Assembly: GCA_963778185.1 (NCBI GenBank)
Contig: CAVZTF010000004.1
Coordinates: 558,001-622,000, forward strand
Source: RPQJ01 sp963778185
GTDB taxonomy: Bacteria; Pseudomonadota; Gammaproteobacteria; Steroidobacterales; Steroidobacteraceae
Length of the DNA: 64,000 nucleotides
Direction: 5' to 3'
This document shows, in pieces, positions 44,053-53,796 of the stretch; position 1 is the first letter of the stretch, and every line of letters begins with the position of its first letter. A model generated the notes under the pieces. That model was given only the letters and a program-made list of their open reading frames with translations, did no database searches and was not told the DNA's origin. Both the position numbers and the translations under genes were made by a program.

Positions 44053-45276
44053 GTGAACCTCGATGCATTGCCCGTTGCTTCGAAATTCCCTGCGCCACCC
44101 GCGCGGGGGCGCACGGGGCTCGTGCTGACGGGTGGCGGGGCGCGCTCCGCCTACCAGGTGGGCGTCATGCGGGCGGTGGCCGACCTGATGCCCCGTGACG
44201 CGCCGTCGCCGTTCCACGTGATCACCGGCACGTCGGCCGGCGCAATCGTCGCCACGAGCGTCGCCGCGTACGCCGCTCATTTCCGCAAGGGCGCCGTGGC
44301 GCTCGAGCGTGTCTGGCGCAATTTCCACGTCGAACAGGTGTTCCGCGCGGACACCCCGAGCATGCTGCGCGCTGGCATGCGCTGGATGGCGGCCGTGCTG
44401 TCCGTCGGGCGGCTGGCATCGCCGCCGGACTCGCTGCTGGACAACACGCCACTGCGGCAGCTGCTGGCGCGCCGGATCGACTTTGACCGCATGCGCGAGG
44501 CGCTGGCGGCGGGGCATTTCAAGTCCCTTGCCATCTCCGCGGCCGGGTACACCAGTGCCCGGTCGTTCGCCTTCTACGAGGGCCACGCCTGCCCGGTGAC
44601 CGACGCATCGCCGTGGCCTCGGGGAGTCGCTGCCGAACTGGGGATCGATCACCTGATGGCGAGCAGCGCGGTGCCGTTTCTCTTTCCCCCGGTCCCAATG
44701 AACGGCGAGTACTTTGGTGACGGCGCCATGCGCCAGGTCGCGCCGCTGAGTCCGGCAATCCGGCTCGGCGCGGACCGGCTGTTCGTGGTGGGGGTGCGCG
44801 GCGAACGCCGGCGGGCGCCGCCGAACCCGGACGCGGTGGGAAAGCCGAGCTTCGGACAGCTGTTCGGCTTCATGCTCGACACGCTGTTCATGGATTCGCT
44901 GCACGCCGGTGTGGCACAACTCGAGCGGGTCAACCGGTTGGTGGCGCAGTCCGCCGCCCCGAACCCGGAGGGGCTGCGTCACATCGACTCACTGGTGCTC
45001 GTGCCCGGCGAGGACCTCGGCGTCATCGCAGCGCGGCATGCGCGCCTGATGCCGCGGACCGTACGCGCACTGCTGCGAATCCTGGGCGCCGCCAACAGCG
45101 AGGGCTCGGAACTGCTCAGTTACCTGCTCTTCGAATCCGGTTATACGCGCGAGCTGATCGCGCTCGGGTACGCCGACACGATGGCGCGCCGCGGGGAGGT
45201 GGCGGCGTTCCTGGACGCCGACAAGTGGCCTGGTGCGCAAGCCGTTGCGTCTGGACGATCACGCATCGCACGTTAG
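44053..45276 (+). CDS. Patatin-like phospholipase
   Basis: 407 residues. The oxyanion GLVLTGGGARSAYQVG at about residue 24, the nucleophile in GTSAG (about residue 58) and the catalytic DGA in FGDGAMRQ give a Ser-Asp dyad. The C-terminal 150 residues resemble the DUF3336/patatin-tail extension found in bacterial acyl hydrolases. Cytosolic, as no signal is seen. The start is a GTG at 44053. It is likely a lipid acyl hydrolase; the substrate is unknown. A repeated element follows directly after its stop. Confidence 0.88.
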   Translation: MNLDALPVASKFPAPPARGRTGLVLTGGGARSAYQVGVMRAVADLMPRDAPSPFHVITGTSAGAIVATSVAAYAAHFRKGAVALERVWRNFHVEQVFRADTPSMLRAGMRWMAAVLSVGRLASPPDSLLDNTPLRQLLARRIDFDRMREALAAGHFKSLAISAAGYTSARSFAFYEGHACPVTDASPWPRGVAAELGIDHLMASSAVPFLFPPVPMNGEYFGDGAMRQVAPLSPAIRLGADRLFVVGVRGERRRAPPNPDAVGKPSFGQLFGFMLDTLFMDSLHAGVAQLERVNRLVAQSAAPNPEGLRHIDSLVLVPGEDLGVIAARHARLMPRTVRALLRILGAANSEGSELLSYLLFESGYTRELIALGYADTMARRGEVAAFLDADKWPGAQAVASGRSRIAR

Positions 45277-45296
45277 GAGCCGCACGACAGCCCGGC

Positions 45297-45541
45297 AATG
45301 AAAAGGCCGAGCGTCGACCAAGCGCGCCCGGCCTTGCTGGCTTCGGCTTGCCACGCCCTGGTGCCGACGGCGACGAGGTCGCAGATCATCGGCCAGCCAC
45401 GGCCCCGGTCGCGACCGTGCGCGCCGGTCTGAGGGGCGGATCTCCAGCAGGGGGAACCCTGCGACCCGACCCGCTCGGGCCCCGTGTCGCCGACCGCCTG
45501 CAGGCATCGACACGCGGGACTCACTACCTTTCTACGCCGCG
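45297..45541. repeat. Duplicated intergenic element, copy A
   Basis: This stretch shares two conserved blocks with 59208-59400: its left end (45297-45340) and its right end (45474-45541, only a handful of differences from 59332-59399). About 55 extra bases lie in the middle. On the minus strand it begins with an inverted repeat (GTGTCG/CGACAC, within 45482-45514) and ends in a stem-loop with TTTT. No coding frame is conserved convincingly between copies. It may be a structured RNA, an untranslated regulatory element or a non-autonomous repeat. Confidence 0.7.
45303..45335 (-). terminator. Intrinsic terminator at the end of repeat copy A (minus strand)
   Basis: The arms AAGGCCG (45303-45309) and CGGCCTT (45329-45335) form seven pairs, extended past one mismatch by GCG/CGC. 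Reading on the minus strand, the stem is followed by TTTTCATT. The same structure recurs in copy B. Confidence 0.65.
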
Positions 45542-45704
45542 CAAGCGGGCGGCGGCAGCTCCTAATCTACGTATTGGCGAACCGCAATGGCGGTTCCCGC
45601 CGATCGCTCGCCCGGCCGTCCGGGCAAAACCGCGACGTGCGCCCCGGTCTCGCGCCGGCCAAACCGTAGTCTAGGCGGCCTGTATCTCCTGGAGGTTGCG
45701 ACCC

Positions 45705-46208
45705 GTGACAAAGTACCGCCGCATTGCGATGACCGTTGCATCCAGCCTGCTGCTGGCTGCCGGATCGGCCACGGCCGCATCCGACTATCTGCTCGAGATC
45801 CCCGGCGTCCCAGGTGAAGCGGCCGCGAAGGACGGCTCGAGCTCGATCGAGCTGCAGTCGTTCTCATGGGGCGTCAGCAAGGTCAATGTGCAGGACATCA
45901 GCATGACTCGTCATGCCGCGGTGGTCGCGGCCGGCGACGCGGCGGCCGCAGCGCCGGCGCCTGCCGTGGGCTCCGTCGCTACCGCGAGCGTCGTCGTCGA
46001 CCCGGCGAGCAGCGCGACGGCGGCGCGCCTGGCGCAAGCGTGCGCGACTGGCAAGCATTTCGACAAGGTCGTTCTGACGGCGCGCGGCACGCGCGTCGAG
46101 ATGCAGGACGTGTCGGTGAGTTGCCCGGCCCCGGCCGCCGGGAAACGCTCTGCCGCGGGCATCGGCAAGGCCCACGAACTCAAGGGCCACGTCACGCTCA
46201 TCAAGTAG
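45705..46208 (+). CDS. Hcp-like (type VI tube protein family) protein with signal peptide
   Basis: 167 residues. A signal peptide (about 1-24, SATA-ASD) precedes an Hcp-like beta-barrel: DYLLEIPGVPGEA and SIELQSFSWGVS are the Hcp opening, and CATGKHFDKVVLTARG the middle; an Ala/Val-rich loop lies near residues 70-90. True T6SS Hcp lacks a signal, and no other T6SS gene is here, so this is probably a periplasmic or secreted Hcp-fold protein. The GTG at 45705 has GGAGG 9 bases upstream; TTG at 45696 abuts that site and was rejected. Confidence 0.75.
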   Translation: MTKYRRIAMTVASSLLLAAGSATAASDYLLEIPGVPGEAAAKDGSSSIELQSFSWGVSKVNVQDISMTRHAAVVAAGDAAAAAPAPAVGSVATASVVVDPASSATAARLAQACATGKHFDKVVLTARGTRVEMQDVSVSCPAPAAGKRSAAGIGKAHELKGHVTLIK

Positions 46209-46214
46209 CGGCAT

Positions 46215-46960
46215 TCAGGCCACGGAAACGTCGACTTCGAACAGGTACGCGCTCGAGGCCTGCTGCACGCGCGGCAGTGACTCGCGCCGTGCCTCGGGCA
46301 GCGAAACGCTCACCCTCATGCCGCGGGCGCCGCCCTCGTGCGCCTGCACCCCTGCGTCGCCGAGGCCAGGCTCGTCGAGCACGACCCGCTTGACCAGGCG
46401 GGTGGCCGCATCGCTGCGCAGCGGCGGCTTGTAGATCTTGCCGACCGCGGTGATCGGAATCGTCTCGACGATGTGGATGTACCGCGGCCAGGCCGGACGT
46501 TCGGCGATGACCTTTTCCGCGTGCTCGCGCAGTTCGGCCTCGGTGGCGACGGCGCCCGGCCGCTAATGCGGATGCGCCCCGCCGAGTCGGTATAGGCCAG
46601 GTCGCCGGTGTCGAGCATGCCGTCGACGAACACGCCTCGGTCATGCTCGGAATTGCGGTAGCCGGGCGACTCGGTCGGCCCGCGCACGGGCACCACGCCG
46701 ACTTCGCCTCCCGCGCAGGCCTCACCCTGCCTGCCGTCTGCATCGAGGCGCCGCACGACCACCCGCGTGTAGGGCAGCGGAAAGCCGACCGAGCCGGCGC
46801 CGCCGGAAGCGTTCGCCCACGGCCAGGGGTTACGAAGCCGTGCCGCAGAAGCCGGCCCGTATCGACCCGATGTCGCAGTCCGGCGGTCCCTGCTCGATGA
46901 GTACGGCGCAAGCATGCAAGGTGCCGGTCTCCACGAAATCTCCAGGCCTTCTCCAAGCAT
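46215..46960 (-). pseudogene. Degraded AMP-binding acyl-CoA synthetase
   Basis: Three pieces of one enzyme lie in different frames. LHACAVLIEQGPPDCDIGSI (near 46920-46860) resembles the middle of a long-chain acyl-CoA ligase. GSVGFPLPYTRVVVRRLDADG through MLDTGDLAYTDSAGRIRISGR (about 46810-46565) is the conserved adenylation core. A third piece, TEAELREHAEKVIAERPAW to ITAVGKIYKP (about 46550-46400), is the C-terminal domain with its catalytic lysine. About 50-60 codons between the second and third pieces are deleted, and the N-terminal half is missing. It ends with a TGA at 46215-46217. Confidence 0.85.
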
Positions 46961-47024
46961 CGGCGAGCACGGGAGCCTAGCGTTGCGGCCGCGTTCAACA
47001 CACTCGTCTGCAAGGAGACACGCC

Positions 47025-48326
47025 ATGAAATCACTGACAGGACACCGGTCCCCCGCGGCCCGAACTCGGCGCTCCGCCGGCTCGCTGGCCGCCTTTGCCC
47101 TCGTGACGGCCGGCACGGCCCAGGGCGACGTCATCGCCGACTTCAACGCGGTCGCGGCCCGCACCGCGACGCCGCCGGCGGGCGTCGCGTACCCGGCGGT
47201 GACGCCGGAAGAGCGACGCACGCTGTCGTTCGTCGATCTTGCGACCGTGCACCTCGCGATGTACGACGCCGTGGTCGCCATCGAGGGCGGTTACGAGCCC
47301 TATGCGATCGTGCCGGTCAGCCCGAAGGAGGGTGCTTCCTCGGCGGCCGCCGCCGCCGCCGCGGCCTGCGCGGTGTTGCAGGGCCTGTTCCCGAATCGGG
47401 CGCCGCAGTACCAGGCCGATTGCGCGCCCTACCAGGCCGGCGGCGGTGCCGATGTGGTCACGGCCAGGGGCATCACGCTCGGCATCGAGGTCGGCCGGAA
47501 AATGCTGGTCGAACGCGCGGACGACGGACGCGATACGCCCGAGAACTACACCCCGGGCGGCGGGGTCGGCGACTTCGTCCCGGCCGGGGCCGGCAATCCG
47601 ATCTGGCATTTCGCGCCGCACATGCGGGCCTTCACGCTGGCGAGCCCGGCGCAGTTCCGCGCCGACGGGCCGCCCGCGCTGAGCAGCGCGACCTACGCCG
47701 AGCAATTCGCCGAGGTGAAGGAACTCGGCCGGGCGGGCGGAGCGGCCCTCACACCCGAGCAGCAGGAGATCGCGCGCTTCCATACCGAAAACCCGAACCT
47801 GTTCTGGCCGCGTGCCTCGCAGGCCTTCATGACGCAGCCGGGCGTGCTCAGGAATGCCCGGATCGCGGCCCTGCTGCAGGTGTCGATCGCCGACTCGATC
47901 CTCGGCTGCTTCGACTCGAAGTACTTCTTCGATGCCTGGCGGCCGCGGACGGCGATTCCCGCCGCTGCGACCGACGGCAATCCGGCGACGACCGACGAGC
48001 AGGGGTGGGCGCCGTTCGCAGCCAGCCCGAACCATCCCGAATATCCGTCCGGGCACAGCTGTATCGCCGGAGCTGTCGGGGAGGTCGTGAAGTCGTACTA
48101 CCGCACGCCGCGGGTGGCCTTCAACTGGACCAGCACGGCGACCGGGACCACGCACGCCTACGATTCGGTCCACGAGATGATCCGGGAGATCAAGGACGCG
48201 CGCGTCTACGGCGGCATGCACTTCCGCTTCGCGAACGACGACGGCGCCACGCTCGGCCGACGCACGGCGCATTGGGTCGCGCAGAATTACTTCCGACCGG
48301 TCGGCAAGCCCCGACCCCGGAAATAG
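47025..48326 (+). CDS. Vanadium-dependent haloperoxidase / PAP2-family enzyme
   Basis: 433 residues. A signal peptide (about 1-33, GTAQG) predicts export. The PAP2/haloperoxidase motifs are complete: K-x6-RP in KYFFDAWRPRTAI, PSGHS in YPSGHSCIAGA and R-x5-H in ARVYGGMHFRF. This arrangement is shared by vanadium haloperoxidases, which oxidise halides with peroxide, and acid phosphatases; the overall length and the DAWRP motif favour the former family. AAGGAG (47012-47017) precedes the ATG. It is divergent from the ligase pseudogene. Halide preference is unknown. Confidence 0.85.
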   Translation: MKSLTGHRSPAARTRRSAGSLAAFALVTAGTAQGDVIADFNAVAARTATPPAGVAYPAVTPEERRTLSFVDLATVHLAMYDAVVAIEGGYEPYAIVPVSPKEGASSAAAAAAAACAVLQGLFPNRAPQYQADCAPYQAGGGADVVTARGITLGIEVGRKMLVERADDGRDTPENYTPGGGVGDFVPAGAGNPIWHFAPHMRAFTLASPAQFRADGPPALSSATYAEQFAEVKELGRAGGAALTPEQQEIARFHTENPNLFWPRASQAFMTQPGVLRNARIAALLQVSIADSILGCFDSKYFFDAWRPRTAIPAAATDGNPATTDEQGWAPFAASPNHPEYPSGHSCIAGAVGEVVKSYYRTPRVAFNWTSTATGTTHAYDSVHEMIREIKDARVYGGMHFRFANDDGATLGRRTAHWVAQNYFRPVGKPRPRK

Positions 48327-48407
48327 GCGGGGGCGCCGGTGCCTCGGTATCGGACGCCGGGGCGCCAGCGCCGTTCACGTTATCATCCCCGCCCGGAGGG
48401 ATGATCG

Positions 48408-50246
48408 ATGTCCGGCAGATGGACCGAACGGGTGCTCTCGTGGGTGGATGCGAGCCTGGCGGCACTGGGCGACAGCTTCATCCGCGGCTGGGGCAAAGTC
48501 GAGCGCAGCTACCGGCGGCCGCTGTCGCAGGTAGCGCTGCGGCTCAAGTTCGCGTTCTATCCACTGCTTGCACTAGGCGCGTTCGCCTGGCTCGCCTGGG
48601 ACTGGAGCCACGATCGCTCGCTCAACTCGGCCGAGAACGCGATCTTCGATCGCGTGGTGCAGTGGCGTCCGTTCGAGCCGAAGCCGTCCGGCCGCGTGGT
48701 GGTGGTCGAGATCGACGAGTGCTCGATCGAGTATTTCCGGGCCCGCAACGAGGGTGGCTGGCCGTGGAGCCGGCAACGTCATGCGGACGTGCTCGACCAG
48801 CTCGATCGCGCCGGGGTCCGGGCGGTCGGCTACGACGTGCTGTTCACCGACCTGTCGCGGGACGATCCGCTCGGCGACCAGACCCTGGAGGCCATGGCGC
48901 AGGGGGGCGCCGGCCGGTTCGAGTTCATTTCGACGCGCCTGCATCCGGACTATGACGAGGGTTCGCCCATCCGGGCTTCGCAGGCGCCGGGGGCATTCGC
49001 GCTACAGCCCGACCCGAGGGACGACCCCAAGGTGGCGCTGCTGTTGCCCTACGGCGCGTCGATGGCCGCGTTCAGCGCGATCGCCAACGTTGCCCGCGAC
49101 GAGGACGGCGTGCTGCGCGACATCCCGCTGCGCGAACCGGCGGGCGACTGGGCCTTGCCCTCGCTGCCGCTGCGGCTCGCGGCATTTGCCACGGGGCGAA
49201 GCACCGCGGACTTTCCTGCCAGCGTGCGACCGAACTGGCGTCGGCACAATCGGTTGCCGAGCGTCAGTGCTGCCGACCTGTTGAGCGGCGGGCCCGTCTG
49301 CGGCGAGGCGATGGCCGCGACGATCCTGCAGGACAGCGTGGCGCTCGTCGGCTACACCGCCTCGGGACTGAACGACGCCAAGCCCACCCCGGTCGATCCG
49401 GTGATGGCGGGAGTGGGGGTCATGGCCGAGGCCACCGAAGCGCTGGTCGCCGGCAGCGCCATCCGCTCGCCGCCGGCATGGCTCAAGTACGTCATCGCAA
49501 CGCTGCTGGCCGTGCTGACCACGCTCGCGTTCTTCCGCGGTGAGCCGACACCCGACATCGACTCGATCTTCGTCGTCACCAACCTGGTCCTGTTGAGCTC
49601 GGCGTTCGTCGGCCTGACGTTCTTCGGGTTCTTCTTCGACATCTTCGCCAGCATCGGTTTCGTCAGCCTGGTCTTCGGTCTATGTCGCATGTACGCGGGG
49701 ATACAGCGCGGGCGAGCGGTCGGCAACGGCGACTTCCTGCCGGAATTCGTACCGGGCCGGCATCGCTGGCTCGCGATCGCCAGCCTGCGCTTCGTGCCCG
49801 ACGTACAACTCGGCCGGCGGGCCGCGGCGCGACGGCGCCGCGAGTACCGGCGCCGGCTGCGACGGTTCCTGTATGCCGGCACGGACGCGGTGATGCTGGA
49901 GGGCGTGGTGGAGCGCAAGACCTGGCTGCACGACGCGCTCGAGGACCTCATGGTGATGGTCTGGAATGGCGAGAACGAGGCCGTGGCACGCAGGGCCGCG
50001 ATGCGTGACCTGACGAGGCTCGAGCGGCAGCTTGCCGAACACGACGCGCGCCTGCCCGACGACGGCAGCGTGCTGCTTGCCTTTTGCTGCGCCGAAATCG
50101 ACGATGGCGCTCCCGATGCCGATCGGGGCAAGCGCCGCCGCGTGTACGAGCTGCTCGGCGAGGCGGTGGCCGCGGGGAACGAGCAGCCACTGGCGATGAG
50201 AGGGGCGTTCTTCGATACTGCACAAGTACCGCCGGGAGGATCGTGA
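48408..50246 (+). CDS. CHASE2-domain membrane sensor with uncharacterised C-terminus
   Basis: 612 residues. One helix at about 48-65 leads into a periplasmic CHASE2 domain (about 75-350; VVVVEIDECSIEYFR, RAGVRAVGYDVLF and VALVGYTASG are its blocks), followed by three helices (about 362-378, 390-410 and 413-435). The cytosolic C-terminus of about 170 residues is Arg-rich and helical and contains no GGDEF, cyclase, kinase or protease motif, unlike most CHASE2 proteins. The ATG at 48408 follows a GGAGGG site. Its stop overlaps the start of the M48 peptidase gene (TGATG), so the two are coupled. Confidence 0.82.
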   Translation: MSGRWTERVLSWVDASLAALGDSFIRGWGKVERSYRRPLSQVALRLKFAFYPLLALGAFAWLAWDWSHDRSLNSAENAIFDRVVQWRPFEPKPSGRVVVVEIDECSIEYFRARNEGGWPWSRQRHADVLDQLDRAGVRAVGYDVLFTDLSRDDPLGDQTLEAMAQGGAGRFEFISTRLHPDYDEGSPIRASQAPGAFALQPDPRDDPKVALLLPYGASMAAFSAIANVARDEDGVLRDIPLREPAGDWALPSLPLRLAAFATGRSTADFPASVRPNWRRHNRLPSVSAADLLSGGPVCGEAMAATILQDSVALVGYTASGLNDAKPTPVDPVMAGVGVMAEATEALVAGSAIRSPPAWLKYVIATLLAVLTTLAFFRGEPTPDIDSIFVVTNLVLLSSAFVGLTFFGFFFDIFASIGFVSLVFGLCRMYAGIQRGRAVGNGDFLPEFVPGRHRWLAIASLRFVPDVQLGRRAAARRRREYRRRLRRFLYAGTDAVMLEGVVERKTWLHDALEDLMVMVWNGENEAVARRAAMRDLTRLERQLAEHDARLPDDGSVLLAFCCAEIDDGAPDADRGKRRRVYELLGEAVAAGNEQPLAMRGAFFDTAQVPPGGS

Positions 50247-51598
50247 TGCGCGCTATTCCGTTCGCACTGGTGGCGCTCGCACTGCTGGCATCCAGCGTGC
50301 AGGCGGCCGAGCTGTCGGCCGTCGTGCAGAAGCCGGCCGCCGACGTGTATGCCGAGCCGAGGTTCGACGCGCCCAGGCTCACGACCCTGCGGCGCGACGC
50401 CCAGGTGAAGATCTCCGCGCAGCAGGGCCTCTGGTACCAGTTGCTCATGCCCGCCGGAGCGCCTGGTTACGTGCGGGTCAATGACCTGCGTCTCGCCCAG
50501 GCCGGCAACGAGGCCGGCGAATCCAACCTGCGCGTGCTGATGACCGGGAAGGCCGGGAAGGGGCGCGTCAGCGAGACCGCCGGTGTGCGCGGCGTGGACG
50601 AGAGCGACCTCAAGGCCGCCTCGTTCAACCAGGCGCAACTCGACGCAATGGTCGGATATCGGGTCGATGCCGTGGCCGCCACGGCGTTCGCCGGTGAACA
50701 GGGCTGGCAGGCCACGAGCCTGGAGTATCCCGGCGAGGCCAGTGAGGGGAAGAAGGGCAAGAAGTCGACCGGGGAAGCTGCCTCCTCGGCGGCCGGCCTG
50801 GCGAAGTCCGTTGGTGGACTGCTGGGCTCGCTCGGCAGCGGGGTTTCCTCGAAGCTGAGCGGGACCGGCACGAAGCTCGACGGGGCCGCCAAGGCCGCCC
50901 CGAAGTCCGAAGACGAGCTGGCGGCGGAGGAACTCGCCCTGGGCCCGGCCATCGCCGGACGCGTCCTCGGCGCACGGCCGCTGTGGAACGACGCCGGTGC
51001 ACAGCAGCGCGTCAATCGAGTGGGGCGCTGGGTCGCTTCGCAGACCAGCCGTCCCGGCCTGCCGTGGACCTTCGGCATCATCGATACTCCGGAAGTCAAC
51101 GCGTTCGCGGCGCCCGGCGGCTACATCCTGGTGACGCGCGGCCTGTACGAGTTGCTGGCCTCGGACAGCGAGCTGGCGGCGGTGCTCGGCCACGAGGTGA
51201 GCCACTGCGTGCAGCGCGATCACTACAACGTGATCCGCAAGCAGGAACTGACGACCACCGGCAAGGAAATGGTATTGCAGGACGTCAGCGCCGGCACCGA
51301 CAGCGTGGCCGGCAACTACGCGCGAAACTACGTCGAAAAGAACGGTGCCACGATCATGTTGACCTCGCTGGACCGCAATGCCGAGTACCGCTCGGACGAA
51401 GCCGCGGAGTTCTATCTCGCGCGGGCCGGCATGAACCCGCTGGCGCTGTATTCCGTATTGCAGAAGCTCGCGGCACTCGGCAGCGAGTCGGCGAGCCTCG
51501 CACAGCTCTACAAGACGCATCCGCCGCTCGCGGAACGGCTGGACCGCATCGACCAGCGAGGCTACGGCGTGCTGGAGCAATACACGACGCGGGAGTGA
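50246..51598 (+). CDS. Periplasmic M48 metallopeptidase with SH3-like domain
   Basis: 450 residues. The signal peptide (about 1-20, VQA-AEL) is followed by a bacterial SH3-like domain (about 22-85: VYAEPRFDAPRLTTLRRDAQV) and an Ala/Gly/Ser-rich linker (about 165-215). The M48 domain carries HEVSH near residue 317 and the third ligand in EYRSDEAAEFYLARAG; NAFAAPGGYILVTRGL precedes it. It resembles BepA/LoiP-type periplasmic proteases that act on outer-membrane proteins. It is translationally coupled to the CHASE2 gene, suggesting a sensor-protease pair. Confidence 0.88.
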   Translation: MRAIPFALVALALLASSVQAAELSAVVQKPAADVYAEPRFDAPRLTTLRRDAQVKISAQQGLWYQLLMPAGAPGYVRVNDLRLAQAGNEAGESNLRVLMTGKAGKGRVSETAGVRGVDESDLKAASFNQAQLDAMVGYRVDAVAATAFAGEQGWQATSLEYPGEASEGKKGKKSTGEAASSAAGLAKSVGGLLGSLGSGVSSKLSGTGTKLDGAAKAAPKSEDELAAEELALGPAIAGRVLGARPLWNDAGAQQRVNRVGRWVASQTSRPGLPWTFGIIDTPEVNAFAAPGGYILVTRGLYELLASDSELAAVLGHEVSHCVQRDHYNVIRKQELTTTGKEMVLQDVSAGTDSVAGNYARNYVEKNGATIMLTSLDRNAEYRSDEAAEFYLARAGMNPLALYSVLQKLAALGSESASLAQLYKTHPPLAERLDRIDQRGYGVLEQYTTRE

Positions 51599-51624
51599 GG
51601 CGCCGTGCCCGGGCGCAAGCGCTC

Positions 51625-52224
51625 CTAGGCGCCGGCGTCGAGCGCCTGCGCCCGCGCAAAGGCCGGGCGAGTGACGATCCGCTTCACGTAAGCCTCGACG
51701 ACCGTGGATTTCGGCATCAAGGGGCTCTGCGCGAACATCGCGAACGTCGTGCCGTAGAGCACGTCCGCCGCGCTGAACCGCTCGCCGAGGATGTACGGCC
51801 CGGGCGACAAGGCCTTGATCACCGCGGCCATGGCTTCTTCCACCGGAACCCAGCCGGCGGAACCTCGCGGAACCTCGACGTTCATGAGCCTGGACATGAA
51901 TGCCGGCTCGAGCACGCCCGTGTAGTAGCACAGCCAGGAGAGATAGGCGCCGCGCTCCCGCTCGCCGACCAGCGGACCGAGTTGGTGCGTCGGGAACCGG
52001 TCCGTCAGGTACAGCGCGATGGCGGGCGATTCGAAGACGACGGTGCCGTCATCCGAAATGGCCGGCGTCTTGCCGTGCGGGTGAGGATTCGCCGGATCCA
52101 CGGCACCCGTGCCGTCCGATCTTCGAATCGTCACGACCTTGATCTGGTAGGGCGCTGCGAGTTCCTCGAGCAGGAAGATGAAGCGTGTCGAGCGGCTCTT
52201 CGGATGGTGAAACAGCGTGATCAC
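51625..52224 (-). CDS. Glutathione S-transferase family protein
   Basis: 199 residues with an N-terminal thioredoxin-like domain (about 1-80; LFHHPKSRSTRFIFLLEEL, GKTPAISDDGTVVFESPAI with the Ser of the glutathione-binding ES motif) and a helical C-terminal domain. The start is the GTG at 52224, with GGGGA just upstream; earlier starts lack a site. Convergent with the M48 gene, divergent from the ArsA-like gene. The substrate is unknown. Confidence 0.87.
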   Translation of the reverse strand: MITLFHHPKSRSTRFIFLLEELAAPYQIKVVTIRRSDGTGAVDPANPHPHGKTPAISDDGTVVFESPAIALYLTDRFPTHQLGPLVGERERGAYLSWLCYYTGVLEPAFMSRLMNVEVPRGSAGWVPVEEAMAAVIKALSPGPYILGERFSAADVLYGTTFAMFAQSPLMPKSTVVEAYVKRIVTRPAFARAQALDAGA

Positions 52225-52410
52225 GGCAACTCCCCGAGCGGTGTACCTGGCGGCGGATTGTCCCACGAAATCGGTGGCGGCCCGCTGTCGTAACGGCGGG
52301 CGGCGAATTGCTGCACCCCGGGGTTTGGGTGTCTAATCCGGCGGGCGTGGCGACGGGAAGGCCGTGGCCCCGTGCCGCACGCTGGAGCCCGCAACGGGGC
52401 CGAGTCCTGA

Positions 52411-53363
52411 ATGCTCATGCAACCCTCGCTTGATGGTTCCGGTCCGACGCCCGCCACTCGCATCCAGGTCTTCCTGGGCAAGGGCGGAGTCGGCAAGACG
52501 ACCTGCTCCGCGTCCACGGCACTGGCTCTCGCGGACTGCGGCCAGCCGAGTCTCGTGATCTCGACCGATCCCACGCCGTCGCTGTCCCACATCTTCGAGA
52601 TCGAAGGCGAGCACCGCGAGCGCGAGGTGCAACCGCGGCTCTTCCTGACCGAGCTCGGCCTGGACGACGTCCGGCACATGTGGGACGAGAAATTCGGCCG
52701 CGACGTCTACAACGTGTTCTCGAGCTTCGTCGACATCGACTACCCGAGCTTCGTCCAGTTCATGACCTCGGTGCTGCCGGGGCTGAACGAGGAGTTCATG
52801 GTCGATTACATCCGCCGCCTCGCGCTCGAGGCGCGCTATCGCAACGTCGTGTGGGACACGGCTCCGCTCGGCCAGACGCTCGCGCTGCTCGGCATGCCCT
52901 CCATGCTGGCGGAGCACCTGCGGACCGCGCCGCGCATCTATGCGCGCCTGCGCACGACCGGGGAGCGGAAGGAGTCGGTGATGGAAATCCTGGCCCGGTG
53001 GCAGGATCTGGCCGCGGTCTGCATGGAGTTTCTGCGTCGCGACGTCCAGTTCTCCATGGTGACGATCCCCGAGGCCCTGGCGGTGTGCCAGCTCGACTCC
53101 GTGCGGGACGAACTGCGCCGCCATGATCTGGAGATCTCGCGGCTGATCGTCAACAATGTGGTGCAGGCGACCGACTCGCCGTTCCTCGAGGAGAAGCGTC
53201 GGCACCAACAGCCGCACCTCGAGCGGCTGCACGAGCGACACGGCGACGTGCCGATCGTGCAGATCCCGCTTTTTTCTCGGGAGGTGCGGGGCCTGGAGCG
53301 CTTGCGGACCGTGGGGCAGGTGCTGTGCCCGGACGTGCCGCAACCTCGTGTAGCATCCGGCAC

Positions 53364-53367
<4 letters not shown>
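52411..53367 (+). CDS. ArsA/Get3-like ATPase
   Basis: 318 residues of the deviant Walker-A P-loop class. GKGGVGKTT (about residue 23) binds ATP; the switch I segment reads STDPTPSLSH where ArsA/Get3 has STDPAHSLSD, and the signature DTAPTGHTLRLL is DTAPLGQTLALL, so two usual histidines are replaced. A membrane- or protein-targeting function is possible but not shown. It overlaps an RDD membrane protein by 4 bases (GTGA), making an operon with the SDR gene further on. No arsenite genes are present. Confidence 0.8.
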
Positions 53368-53795
<428 letters not shown>

Positions 53796-53796
53796 A

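Noticed and set aside
45259..45524. Minus-strand frames beginning MSMPAGG or MSPACRC over the repeated element, also seen near 59371
   Set aside because: The similarity between copies is explained by DNA conservation; the frames diverge in the middle, and insertions there are not codon-preserving.
45696..45704. TTG start for the Hcp-like gene
   Set aside because: The GGAGG sequence abuts the TTG with no spacer; the GTG at 45705 has proper spacing and gives a normal signal peptide.
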